From positions 24,276-88,275 of the forward strand of contig WHTQ01000010.1 in the NCBI GenBank assembly GCA_009377645.1: a DNA stretch of 64,000 nt. The letters are read 5' to 3'. Both the position numbers and the translations under genes were made by a program. Origin of the DNA: Micromonosporaceae bacterium (GTDB lineage: Bacteria > Actinomycetota > Actinomycetes > Mycobacteriales > Micromonosporaceae). Under the pieces are notes generated by a model. That model saw only the letters and a program-made list of their open reading frames with translations. It was not told the origin of the DNA and ran no database searches. Positions 1-7,205 of the stretch are shown here, one piece after another. How positions within the stretch are numbered: position 1 is the first letter of the stretch; each line of letters begins with the position of its first letter.

Positions 1-2
1 CC

Positions 3-488
3 AACGCCGAGCGGATCGAGCACCTGCGGATGATCCGGGACGTGCAGGATCGGACCGGTGGGTTCCGGGCGTTCATCCCGTGGACCTACCAGAGCGAGAA
101 CAACCACCTCAAGGGACGGACCCAGGCGACGTCACTGGAGTACCTGCGGCTGCTGGCGGTGGCCCGGCTGTTCTTCGACGACGTGGCGCACCTGCAGTCG
201 TCCTGGCTGACCACCGGCAAGGACGTCGGCCAGCTGTCGCTGCACCTGGGGGTGGACGACCTCGGCTCGATCATGCTGGAGGAGAACGTGATCTCGTCGG
301 CCGGCGCCCGGCACCGGTCCAACCTGGCGGAGCTGATCTGGATGATCCGGTCGGCGGACCGGATCCCGGCCCAACGGGACACGCTCTACCGGCACCTGCG
401 GGTGCACCGTGACCCGGCCGACGACCCGACCGACCACCGGGTGGTCTCCCACTTCTCGTCGATCGCGCTGGCGGCCGGCGCTGCCTAG
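3..488 (+). CDS. mqnC: Cyclic dehypoxanthinyl futalosine synthase, C-terminal part
   Basis: This is the 3' part of a gene whose start lies before the window; the reading frame is open from base 3. The product is a radical-SAM enzyme that cyclises dehypoxanthine futalosine in the futalosine route to menaquinone. The visible segment carries family hallmarks: GGFRAFIPWTYQ, LQSSWLTTGKDVGQ, and the LGSIMLEENV block near the C-terminus. The N-terminal CxxxCxxC cluster motif is outside the window. The stop codon overlaps the stop of the convergent regulator by 4 bases, so there is no room for a terminator between them. It fits functionally with menG, the MenJ-like reductase, nuo and the polyprenyl synthase downstream. 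MqnC rather than MqnE is chosen on the SIMLEENV block; I am fairly sure. Confidence 0.9.
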   Translation, partial: NAERIEHLRMIRDVQDRTGGFRAFIPWTYQSENNHLKGRTQATSLEYLRLLAVARLFFDDVAHLQSSWLTTGKDVGQLSLHLGVDDLGSIMLEENVISSAGARHRSNLAELIWMIRSADRIPAQRDTLYRHLRVHRDPADDPTDHRVVSHFSSIALAAGAA

Positions 489-1909
489 AGGCAGCGGGAC
501 AGCCGGGCCACCCCGGCGCCGATCCGGTCGGCCGGGATCCGGCCGTAGCCGAGCACCAGACCAGGCCGGACCGCCGGGCTGCTCGCGTACGCCCGCAGCG
601 AGTCCACCGCCACCCCGACCGCCCGGGCGGACCGCACCACCGCGGCCGGGTCGGTGCCGGCCGGCAGGTACGCGCTGACGTGGATCCCGGCGACCGACGG
701 CACCAGCTCCAGCCGGTCCCGGCCGCCGGCCTCGATCGCCTCGGCGATCCGCAGGTGCCGCTCCCGGTACTCGTGCCGCATCCGGCGGATGTGCCGGGCC
801 AGCCGGCCCTCCTCGATGAACCGGGCCAGCGCCGCCTGGATCGGCACCGGGGAGTGCCCGTCCGCCACGTACCGCGCCGCCCGGACCGCCGGGTGCAGCG
901 ACGGCGGCACCACCGCGAACCCGAGCCGGAGGCTGGGCAGCAGCACCTTCGAGAACGAGCCCAGGTAGATCACCGACCCGGTCCGGTCCAGGCTCTGCAG
1001 CGGCTCGACCGGCCGGCCGGTGAACCGGAACTCGCTGTCGTAGTCGTCCTCCAGCACCACCGCGCCGTGCCGGTACGCCCACGCCAGCAGCGCCATCCGC
1101 CGGGGCAGCGACATCGACACGCCGAGCGGGAACTGGTGGGACGGGGTGACGTAGACCAGCCGGGCGTCGTCCGGCAGGGCGTCGACCACCAGGCCGTCGT
1201 GGTCGACCGGCACCGGGGCCACCCGGGCTCCCAGCGACCGGAACAGCCAGTACGGCGGCGGGTAGCCCGGGTCCTCGACCGCCACGCAGTCGCCGGGCGG
1301 CACCAGCACCCGGCCGATCAGGTCGACCGCGTGCTGCACCCCGTTGGTGATCACCACCTCGTCCGGAGTGGCGCGGACCGCCCGGGACACCGCCACGTGC
1401 CGGGCGATCGCGGCCCGCAGACCGGCGTGGCCGGCCGGGTCGCCGTACCGGCCGGTGGCCGCGACCGAGCTGCGCAGCTGGTCGGCGACCAGCCGGCGCC
1501 AGGTCTGGTACGGGAACAGCCGGGCGTCCGGCAGGCCGGGCCGGAAGTCGAACTCGGCCCGGCCGCGGCCCAGCCCGGCCGGCACCGGCACCTCCTCCCA
1601 GACCGGCCGGGGGCGGGGCGCCCGGGTGGTCGGCGGCCGCCGGGCCGGCCGCCGACCGGGCAGCTCCGGCAGGTCGGCGCGTACGAACGTGCCGGCACCG
1701 ACCCGGCCGACCAGGAACCCCTCCGCGGCGAGCCGTTCGTACGCGACGGCGACGGTGTTCCGGGCGACCGCCAGCCTGCCGGCCAGCTCCCGGGTCGGTG
1801 GCAGGGCATCGCCGGCCCGCAGCTGGCCGTCCAGGATCGCGGCCCGGATCTGCCGGTACAGCTGGCCGGACAGGTCCCGCCGGCCGGTCAGGCTCACGTG
1901 CAGGTCCAC
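485..1909 (-). CDS. MocR/PdxR-type transcriptional regulator (GntR HTH + aminotransferase fold)
   Basis: The 474-residue product has an N-terminal GntR winged helix (about residues 10-78, with LPPTRELAGRLAVARNTV) joined to a fold-type I aminotransferase domain (about 110-470). PLP-binding features are visible: EDDYDSEFR and the Schiff-base lysine in YLGSFSKVLLPSLRLGF. Such proteins sense PLP or an amino-acid adduct and control vitamin B6 or amino-acid genes; the target here is not evident. The start is GTG at 1907-1909 with a purine-rich stretch just upstream. It is divergent from the secreted protease gene, and the intergenic region has two TTGGCCC copies that could be its site. No pdxS/pdxT genes are adjacent, so a specific pdxR role is unproven. 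Confidence 0.85.
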   Translation of the reverse strand: MDLHVSLTGRRDLSGQLYRQIRAAILDGQLRAGDALPPTRELAGRLAVARNTVAVAYERLAAEGFLVGRVGAGTFVRADLPELPGRRPARRPPTTRAPRPRPVWEEVPVPAGLGRGRAEFDFRPGLPDARLFPYQTWRRLVADQLRSSVAATGRYGDPAGHAGLRAAIARHVAVSRAVRATPDEVVITNGVQHAVDLIGRVLVPPGDCVAVEDPGYPPPYWLFRSLGARVAPVPVDHDGLVVDALPDDARLVYVTPSHQFPLGVSMSLPRRMALLAWAYRHGAVVLEDDYDSEFRFTGRPVEPLQSLDRTGSVIYLGSFSKVLLPSLRLGFAVVPPSLHPAVRAARYVADGHSPVPIQAALARFIEEGRLARHIRRMRHEYRERHLRIAEAIEAGGRDRLELVPSVAGIHVSAYLPAGTDPAAVVRSARAVGVAVDSLRAYASSPAVRPGLVLGYGRIPADRIGAGVARLSRCL

Positions 1910-1923
1910 CCCGGAAGCCTAGA

Positions 1924-1955
1924 TTGGCCCAGCCAGCTTGGTTGAAAGTTGGCCC
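1924..1955. promoter_or_regulatory. Direct repeat TTGGCCC, possible MocR operator
   Basis: Two exact TTGGCCC heptamers at 1924-1930 and 1949-1955 lie 25 bp apart in the divergent promoter region between the MocR-type regulator and the secreted protease gene. MocR proteins often bind direct repeats in their own promoters, so this is a candidate site. The motif is short and the assignment is inference. Confidence 0.3.
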
Positions 1956-2005
1956 GCGATGGTGCCTTCCTCCAGACCTACTCTCGCGCTGGGCCTTCGT
2001 GCCCG

Positions 2006-2031
2006 AGCTGAACCTGACTGAGAGGAATTGA
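2006..2031 (+). promoter_or_regulatory. Leader motif shared with the next gene (copy A)
   Basis: A 26-nt stretch including the Shine-Dalgarno GAGAGGA (2020-2026) matches 3165-3190, upstream of the next gene, at 23 of 26 positions. It lies directly before the protease ATG. Conservation extends well upstream of the ribosome-binding purines, which suggests a shared regulatory or translation-enhancing leader. Confidence 0.5.
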
Positions 2032-2036
2032 TATAC

Positions 2037-3140
2037 ATGCGCGAGAACAGACATCGGTCAAGACGGTCCCGGGTGATAACCGGGGCGGTGATCCTGGTGC
2101 TTGCCGCGACCAGCCTGGCGGCCGGGCCGGCCTCGCCGGCCGGAGCAGACCCGGCCGTAGCCAGGGATGCGGACCAGCAGCTGTACGCGTTCATCGACGA
2201 CCTGGAGGCCAGGTTCGGTGACGATCCGGGCTACGCCGGCGTCCACCTCGTGAATGACGTCCCCACGGTGAACGTGACCAGCCAGGCTCTGGCCGCGCAG
2301 CTGTCTAGCCTCGGCGCCGCGACCAGCGTCGTCTCGACACCGCTGGCGAAGCTCGAGAGCGCGGCGGCCCGGGTCGCGGCGCAGGCCGGCGGATCGGTGC
2401 TGGTGGCGGTCCCGGACATCTCCGAGAACCGGCTCTACGTCACCGTCCCGGGCGCGGAGCCGGACGCCCGGGCGGCGGAGGCGGTCGCCCGGGTCCGCGC
2501 CGCTAGGGTGCCGGTGACCGTGCAGAGCGCCGGCGACGTGGTGGATCTGGCCGCTCACTACGGGGGCTGGGGGATCACCTCGAACTGGCGCGGGCCGACC
2601 CAGCCCACGTTGTGCACCGCCGGCTTCAACGCCCGCAACGCCGCCGGGAAGTCGGTCATCATCACCGCCGGGCACTGTGGACCGGTAGGCAGCAACTGGT
2701 TCAGCGAGCGGATCGGCGGCTTCCTCGGGGCGATGAACCGCCGCAACTACGGCGGTACCGGGATCGGGGTGAACGACTGGGGGATCATCGGGGCGTTCGC
2801 CGGCGTACACCACACCCCGGCGCAGATCAAGGATGCCGGCGTCACCAAGTACGTGGTGCGGCATCGCCAGCCGGTCGAGGGGATGCGGGTGTGCAGCACC
2901 GGCCGTACCACCGGCACCAGGTGCGGCACGGTCACGCACTTCGCGCCCGGGCGGTACATCGCCACCAACATCGTCCACGCCGGCGGTGACAGCGGTGGCC
3001 CGCTCTACCGCCGGATTCCCGGCACGATCAACGTGGCGGCGCTGGGCATCATCAGCAGGGGGAACTCGAGCACCACGCACTACCAGCCGATCTTCGAGAT
3101 CCTCGACACGGCGAACCTGACGTTGAAGACGCGTCAGTAA
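2037..3140 (+). CDS. Secreted S1-family (chymotrypsin-fold) serine protease with pro-region
   Basis: This predicts a 367-residue exported protease. An Arg-rich n-region and hydrophobic stretch (about residues 10-35, ending near AGPASPAGA) form a signal peptide. A pro-domain of about 130 residues follows, then an alpha-lytic/streptogrisin-type protease domain from about residue 170. The catalytic triad is visible: His213 in TAGHCG, Asp247 in NDWGI, Ser319 in GGDSGGP. The Cys pair around TLCTAGF/GHCG and the pair CSTGRTTGTRC fit conserved disulfides. The ATG at 2037 is preferred over the in-frame TTG at 2028 because GAGAGGA sits about 10 nt upstream of it. The leader is shared with the following secreted NTF2-like gene, hinting at co-regulation. 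The substrate is unknown. Confidence 0.9.
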   Translation: MRENRHRSRRSRVITGAVILVLAATSLAAGPASPAGADPAVARDADQQLYAFIDDLEARFGDDPGYAGVHLVNDVPTVNVTSQALAAQLSSLGAATSVVSTPLAKLESAAARVAAQAGGSVLVAVPDISENRLYVTVPGAEPDARAAEAVARVRAARVPVTVQSAGDVVDLAAHYGGWGITSNWRGPTQPTLCTAGFNARNAAGKSVIITAGHCGPVGSNWFSERIGGFLGAMNRRNYGGTGIGVNDWGIIGAFAGVHHTPAQIKDAGVTKYVVRHRQPVEGMRVCSTGRTTGTRCGTVTHFAPGRYIATNIVHAGGDSGGPLYRRIPGTINVAALGIISRGNSSTTHYQPIFEILDTANLTLKTRQ

Positions 3141-3164
3141 CGGACGCGGTGCGGTCTGCGTCCC

Positions 3165-3190
3165 AGCTGAATCCGACTGAGAGGAACTGA
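3165..3190 (+). promoter_or_regulatory. Leader motif shared with the previous gene (copy B)
   Basis: This second copy of the 26-nt leader motif includes GAGAGGA at 3179-3185 and precedes the GTG start at 3194. It sits only 25-50 nt after the protease stop codon and differs from copy A at three positions, all C/T changes. Confidence 0.5.
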
Positions 3191-3193
3191 ATT

Positions 3194-3691
3194 GTGCGCA
3201 TTCGTTTCCGGTTCGCCGTGCTGGGCCTGGCCCTCGCGGCGCTCACCGTAATGCCGACCGCCTCCGCGGCGGCGACCGAACCCGCCGGAGCGGACGACCC
3301 GGCCGGTACGCAGGGGATCGGGCAGCTCTGTGCCCGCCGCTTCGACCAGGCCGTCCAGGCCTACCGGGACACCTTCCCGGCCCGGGACCTGGCTGGCCTC
3401 GGCCAGCTCATGCACGACGAGATCACGGTGGTCCTGGCCAGCGGTGCCGTGTTCCAGGGACGGGACGCCGCGGTCGCCGCGCTGGGTCCGTTCTTCGCCG
3501 ATCCCTCGTGGACCCAGACCTTCGACGAGGTGACCCGGACCGTCCACGGGTGCCAGACCGGTTTTGTGCTGTTCGACTCGGTGCTGACCTTCCCGTCCGC
3601 CGCGCAGCACACGTTGATCGGGCTGACCTTCACGCTGCAGCACGGCCAGTGGCTGATCCTGCACGACCAGGTGACCCTGCTCCCGAACTGA
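3194..3691 (+). CDS. Secreted NTF2/SnoaL-like protein
   Basis: The 165-residue product starts with a clear signal peptide (MRIRFRFAVLGLALAAL, cleavage near ASAAA). A cone-shaped NTF2-like domain follows (about 45-165), recognised from RFDQAVQAYRDTFPARDLAGL at its start and the HQVTLLP-like end typical of SnoaL/DUF4440 folds. These domains bind small ligands or act as isomerase-like or non-catalytic scaffolds. I see no residues that fix an activity. The GTG start is set by GAGAGGA 9 nt upstream. It follows the secreted protease by 53 nt and shares its leader motif, so a functional link (inhibitor, chaperone or co-secreted factor) is possible but unproven. Transcription ends at the strong hairpin at 3697-3744. 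Confidence 0.7.
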   Translation: MRIRFRFAVLGLALAALTVMPTASAAATEPAGADDPAGTQGIGQLCARRFDQAVQAYRDTFPARDLAGLGQLMHDEITVVLASGAVFQGRDAAVAALGPFFADPSWTQTFDEVTRTVHGCQTGFVLFDSVLTFPSAAQHTLIGLTFTLQHGQWLILHDQVTLLPN

Positions 3692-3696
3692 GCCGC

Positions 3697-3744
3697 CATA
3701 GGGGTCTCCTGCTGGGGCGGTAGCCCCAGCAGGAGACCCCTATG
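3697..3744. terminator. Bidirectional terminator hairpin, perfect 22-bp stem
   Basis: The arms 3697-3718 and 3723-3744 are perfect reverse complements around a 4-nt GGTA loop. The hairpin lies between two convergent genes (stops at 3691 and 3758), where it can serve both. There is no T-tract, as is common in actinobacteria. Confidence 0.9.
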
Positions 3745-3757
3745 CGGAGCTGGGCGC

Positions 3758-4282
3758 TCACCGGCCGGGCACCAGCCGGGCGCCGAGCGCCGTCGCCGCC
3801 ACCACCAGGCCGGCGGCGACCAGCACGATGTCCTTCAGCACGTACTGCGCCTCCAGGGTCGGCGCGCCCGGGAACATGTCGGTGAAGAACAGCACCAGCG
3901 GGGACATGATCCCGACCAGTGCTCCGGCCAGCACCAGCAGCCCGACCCGAAGCAGCTTTCCGGTGACCAGGGTCAGCCCGATGAAGCACTCGACGATCGC
4001 GGTCAGCAGCAGCGCGGTGCCGCCCGAGACGACCCCTAACGTGAGGGTCTCGATCGTGCGCACGGTCAGCTCCTCGGCCGGGCTGGCGCCCGGGAAGAAC
4101 TTCGGCACGCCGAAGGTCAGGAAGACCAGGCCCAGGCTGACCCGCAGGATCGGGATGCTGTGGCCGGTCAGCCAGCCGGCCACCCGCTCGGTCGCCCGGT
4201 CCAGCCGGTCCCGCGGCCCGACCGACCGGTCACCGGCCGGTTCGGTCGCCGGTGGCCTGGGCATCGTCAGGTTGGTAGTCAT
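3758..4282 (-). CDS. DoxX-family integral membrane protein
   Basis: The 174-residue polytopic protein has about four membrane segments. It carries the DoxX signature region ILRVSLGLVFLTFGVPKFFPG in the first segment, then LLLTAIVECFIGLTLVTG, a third segment ending LVLFF, and YVLKDIVLVAAGLVVAA. DoxX-like proteins act at the membrane in quinone-linked or redox-stress functions; the substrate here is not known. The start is placed at ATG 4280-4282 because GGGAGG sits just upstream. An in-frame extension to 4402 is Arg/Pro-rich with no ribosome site and is rejected. It is monocistronic and convergent with the NTF2-like gene. Confidence 0.85.
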   Translation of the reverse strand: MTTNLTMPRPPATEPAGDRSVGPRDRLDRATERVAGWLTGHSIPILRVSLGLVFLTFGVPKFFPGASPAEELTVRTIETLTLGVVSGGTALLLTAIVECFIGLTLVTGKLLRVGLLVLAGALVGIMSPLVLFFTDMFPGAPTLEAQYVLKDIVLVAAGLVVAATALGARLVPGR

Positions 4283-4476
4283 CGGTCCGCCTCCCGTCGT
4301 CGACAGCCCCGGATGGGCGCTGACGGGTCCAGACTCGCCGCGAACGCCGGCTCGGGCATCGGCTGCCGGACGGCTCTGCGGAGCCGCCGGTGCGCGTACC
4401 ACCGGCGCCGTCGCTGGGCCGGGTGTCGGTGGCCGGCTACGTCAGAACGCGTACGCCGGCTGCGGTGTTTTCCGAT

Positions 4477-4517
4477 AGTTTTGCGTTACCCTTCACAGTG
4501 AAGGGTAACGCAAAACT
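4477..4517. promoter_or_regulatory. 41-bp perfect palindrome, probable autoregulatory operator
   Basis: The arms 4477-4496 and 4498-4517 are perfect 20-nt inverted repeats around a single central A (4497). Core motifs are GCGTTACCC and GGGTAACGC. The right arm ends only 11 nt before the GTG start of the AlbA_2 gene and abuts its ribosome site AGGAGAA (4519-4525). It is AT-richer than its surroundings. It could be a repressor operator, or an RNA hairpin that hides the ribosome site. Confidence 0.7.
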
Positions 4518-4528
4518 CAGGAGAAACC

Positions 4529-6256
4529 GTGCCTCCCGACGCCGACGTGATCGCTGCCCTCGACGCAATCAGGGCGGGCGCGACCGCCGATTCGCTGGAG
4601 TCGCGCACGCTCGACTTCAAGCGGCAGGGTCGCTCGCGTAACGACACCGCCAAGGACCTCGCCGCGGCCTCCGCCTGCTTCGCGAACAGCCTCGGCGGCA
4701 GTGTGGTGGTTGGGGTGCACGACCGGGTGCCCGGCCCGTCCGCGTTCGAGGGCACCGACCTGGACCCGGTCTGGCTGGTGCAGCGGATCTATGAGATCAC
4801 GCAACCTGCGCTCACCGTGTCGGCCCGGACGGTCCCGGTCGGGCAGGTGTCGCTGCTGGTCCTTACCGTCCCGCGGAGCCCGGATATCCACCAGGTCGAC
4901 CAGCGGGCATCCCATCGCATCGGTACGTCGTGCGTGCCGATGACCGCGCCGCAGATCGCCGCGGCCCTGGCCGACCGGCGGGGAACGGACTGGTCGGCCG
5001 AGCCCGCCCAGCTGTCCAGCACGGCGGTCTCCCCGATCGCGATGGAGCTGGCGCGCAACTACCTCCGGCAGAGCCCGGACCCGGCGCGCCGCCGGTACGC
5101 GGCCGAGACCGACGCCGACCTGCTCCGGGTGCTCGGGGTGGTCACTCCGGACAGCCGGCTGACCCGGGCCGGCGAGCTGCTGCTCGCCAGGCCCGATCCA
5201 TCGCATGATCACCTGGTGTACCAGTACCGTCGGACGCCGGCCGGCGAGCCGGTGGTGGTCGATCGGCTCGGCCCGCCGCTGCTGTCCGCGTTGGCGAGGG
5301 TTCTGGAGCTGATCAGCGCGCGGGTGGACGAGACCCCGGTCAACCTTCCCGGCGGTCAGCAGGTTCAGCTGGCGGACCTTCCGCAGGCGGCGGTCCGGGA
5401 GGCGGTGGTGAACGCGGTGATGCACCGCGACTACCGGATTGTCCGGCCGGTTCAGGTGGAGCACGCGCCGACTCGGCTGACGGTGGCCTCGCCAGGGCCG
5501 CTGGTCTTCGGGGTGACGATCGATAACATCCTGACTACAACCTCCCGTCCGCGGAACCCGGCCCTGGCGGCGGCGATCCGCACCCTCGGTCTGGCGGAAG
5601 AGGCGGGTGTGGGGGTGGATCGGATGTACCGCGAAATGGTGCGGGTAGGCCACCAACCGCCTCGGTTCACCGAGGAGCCGGAGCAGGTGACCGTCACGCT
5701 GCTGGGTGGGGCCCCCAATCGGCACGTCGCCCGCTACGTGGCGATCTTGCCCGAGGCGGAACAGGAGGACGCCGACACCCTGTTGATCCTCTATCACCTG
5801 CTGACCAGCCGCACCATCAACGCCTCGCAGGCGCGAGTGATGCTACAGAAGGATGACGTGGAGGCGCAGGAGGTGCTGCGGCGGCTCAGCACCGAGCCGG
5901 TCTCGATGCTCGAACCGACTAGGGAGACCGCACGTCGCCGCTACCCGAACTACCGGTTGGGGCGGGCGGCACTGGAGGCGCTGGGACCAGCGGTGCGGTA
6001 TCACCGGGGGCACACCGACCAGGCCGAGCGAAAGGTTGTCGAACTCGTGGCGGCCGCCGGACAGATCAACGCCCGGATGGTACGGATTGCGCTCGACCTC
6101 GATGCTCCGGCTACCTCCCGGATGCTCGCCGGGCTGGTGGAGCGGGGCGTCCTGGTCCGCACCTCCGAGGCTCGTCGAGGTCCGGCGGTAACCTACGGCC
6201 CTGGCCCTGCCTTCACCGCGCCTCGTCGCGCGCACGGCATGCCTCGCCGCGAATAG
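4529..6256 (+). CDS. AlbA_2 (Schlafen-type) DNA-binding domain ATP-binding protein
   Basis: The 575-residue product resembles the COG2865 group, often called putative transcriptional regulator or RecG-like. The N-terminal AlbA_2 domain (about residues 20-140) shows ESRTLDFKR, the ACFANSLGG segment and GGSVVVGVHD. A divergent GHKL-type ATP-binding domain follows, with LPQAAVREAVVNAVMHRDYR near residue 290 and an NPALAAAIRTLGLAEEAGVGVDRM block. The C-terminal 150 residues look like tandem winged helices (ERKVVELVAAAGQINARMV). The start is GTG 4529, set by AGGAGAA. The perfect palindrome directly upstream suggests autoregulation. No partner gene is adjacent: DoxX is divergent and menG lies 109 bp downstream. 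Roles in defence or stress control are inference. Confidence 0.8.
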   Translation: MPPDADVIAALDAIRAGATADSLESRTLDFKRQGRSRNDTAKDLAAASACFANSLGGSVVVGVHDRVPGPSAFEGTDLDPVWLVQRIYEITQPALTVSARTVPVGQVSLLVLTVPRSPDIHQVDQRASHRIGTSCVPMTAPQIAAALADRRGTDWSAEPAQLSSTAVSPIAMELARNYLRQSPDPARRRYAAETDADLLRVLGVVTPDSRLTRAGELLLARPDPSHDHLVYQYRRTPAGEPVVVDRLGPPLLSALARVLELISARVDETPVNLPGGQQVQLADLPQAAVREAVVNAVMHRDYRIVRPVQVEHAPTRLTVASPGPLVFGVTIDNILTTTSRPRNPALAAAIRTLGLAEEAGVGVDRMYREMVRVGHQPPRFTEEPEQVTVTLLGGAPNRHVARYVAILPEAEQEDADTLLILYHLLTSRTINASQARVMLQKDDVEAQEVLRRLSTEPVSMLEPTRETARRRYPNYRLGRAALEALGPAVRYHRGHTDQAERKVVELVAAAGQINARMVRIALDLDAPATSRMLAGLVERGVLVRTSEARRGPAVTYGPGPAFTAPRRAHGMPRRE

Positions 6257-6352
6257 GTCACCGAGGCCCAGCGTCGGCCGGGAGGATCGCCATGACGACC
6301 CACACAGTTCGCGGCGGTCGGATGTCTCGCGAAGGGCGGCCGGGCGGCCTGG

Positions 6353-6358
6353 CAGAGT
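6353..6358 (+). promoter_or_regulatory. -10-like hexamer for leaderless menG
   Basis: CAGAGT is followed by six G residues and the ATG of menG at 6365. This matches the leaderless architecture seen at several other starts in this window. No Shine-Dalgarno sequence is usable at normal spacing. Confidence 0.4.
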
Positions 6359-6364
6359 GGGGGG

Positions 6365-7084
6365 ATGGGCGCGCAACCGGAACCGGAGCCGGGGAGCAGG
6401 CGGGCCGGACTGGACCGGCGGCCGGACCAGGTGGCGGCGATGTTCGACCACGTGGCGGCCAAGTACGACCGGACCAACACGGTGCTCTCGCTGCGCCGGG
6501 ACCGGCTCTGGCGGCGGGCCACCCGGCACGCCCTGGCGGTCCAGCCCGGCGAGCGGGTGCTGGACGTCGGAGCCGGCACCGGCGTCTCCACCGTCGAGCT
6601 GGCGGCCGGCGGCGGGTACGCGGTCGGGGTGGACATCTCGCTCGGGATGCTGGCCGCCGGCCGGCTGGCCCGTCCGGAGCTGCCGCTGCTGGCCGGGGAC
6701 GCGCTGGCGCTGCCGTTCGCCGACGCCGCCTTCGACGCGGTCACCATCTCGTTCGCGCTGCGCAACACCGCCGACCCGGTCGCCGCGCTGCGGGAGCTGC
6801 GCCGGGTCACCCGGCCCGGCGGCCGGCTGGTGGTGTGTGAGTTCAGCCACCCGACCCACCCGGTGCTGCGTACCGTCTATCTGTCCTACCTGGTCCGGGC
6901 ACTGCCGGTGGTGGCCCGGGTGGTCTCCAGCAACCCGGCGGCGTACGTGTACCTGGCCGAGTCGATCCAGGACTGGCCGGACCAGGCCGGGCTGGCCGGG
7001 TGGCTGTCCGAGGCCGGCTGGCAGCGGGTGGGCTGGCGCAACCTGACCGGCGGGATCGTGGCGCTGCACCGGGCGACCCGGTGA
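6365..7084 (+). CDS. menG: Demethylmenaquinone methyltransferase
   Basis: This 239-residue class I SAM-dependent methyltransferase of the UbiE/MenG family makes the last C-methylation of the menaquinone ring. Visible motifs are the family N-terminal signature [16 protein letters not shown], motif [10 protein letters not shown], the DISLGML acidic loop, [23 protein letters not shown], and the C-terminal [13 protein letters not shown]. Its length is normal for the family. It is separated from the next gene by a Rex-type operator, so it may be transcribed apart from nuo. The neighbours mqnC, the MenJ-like reductase, nuo and a polyprenyl synthase all support a quinone role. Confidence 0.93.
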   Translation: MGAQPEPEPGSRRAGLDRRPDQVAAMFDHVAAKYDRTNTVLSLRRDRLWRRATRHALAVQPGERVLDVGAGTGVSTVELAAGGGYAVGVDISLGMLAAGRLARPELPLLAGDALALPFADAAFDAVTISFALRNTADPVAALRELRRVTRPGGRLVVCEFSHPTHPVLRTVYLSYLVRALPVVARVVSSNPAAYVYLAESIQDWPDQAGLAGWLSEAGWQRVGWRNLTGGIVALHRATR

Positions 7085-7141
7085 CCGCCCCCGCCGATGC
7101 CGGGCCGCAGCCGGGGTTCTAGACTCGCCAACGGACGGCGC

Positions 7142-7159
7142 TTGTGAAGACTTTCACTA
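7142..7159. promoter_or_regulatory. Rex-type redox operator upstream of the nuo operon
   Basis: TTGTGAAGACTTTCACTA matches the Rex operator pattern TTGTGAA-N4-TTCACAA, with one mismatch in the right half. Extended inverted arms GGCGCTTGTGAA and TTCACTAGCGCC (7137-7148, 7153-7164) pair at 11 of 12 positions. The site is 41 nt before the first ribosome-binding purines of the reductase-nuo operon. Rex is the NADH/NAD+-sensing repressor of respiratory genes in actinobacteria. The rex gene itself is not in the window. Confidence 0.8.
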
Positions 7160-7205
7160 GCGCCGGCTGGGACGGCCACGACGTACGAGCCGGGAGGTGC
7201 CGGTG

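Noticed and set aside
6292..6840. Frame starting at ATG 6292 with a good ribosome site GGGAGGA
   Set aside because: After about 24 codons it continues only as the out-of-frame shadow of menG; no conserved protein. The ribosome site may be chance or a remnant.
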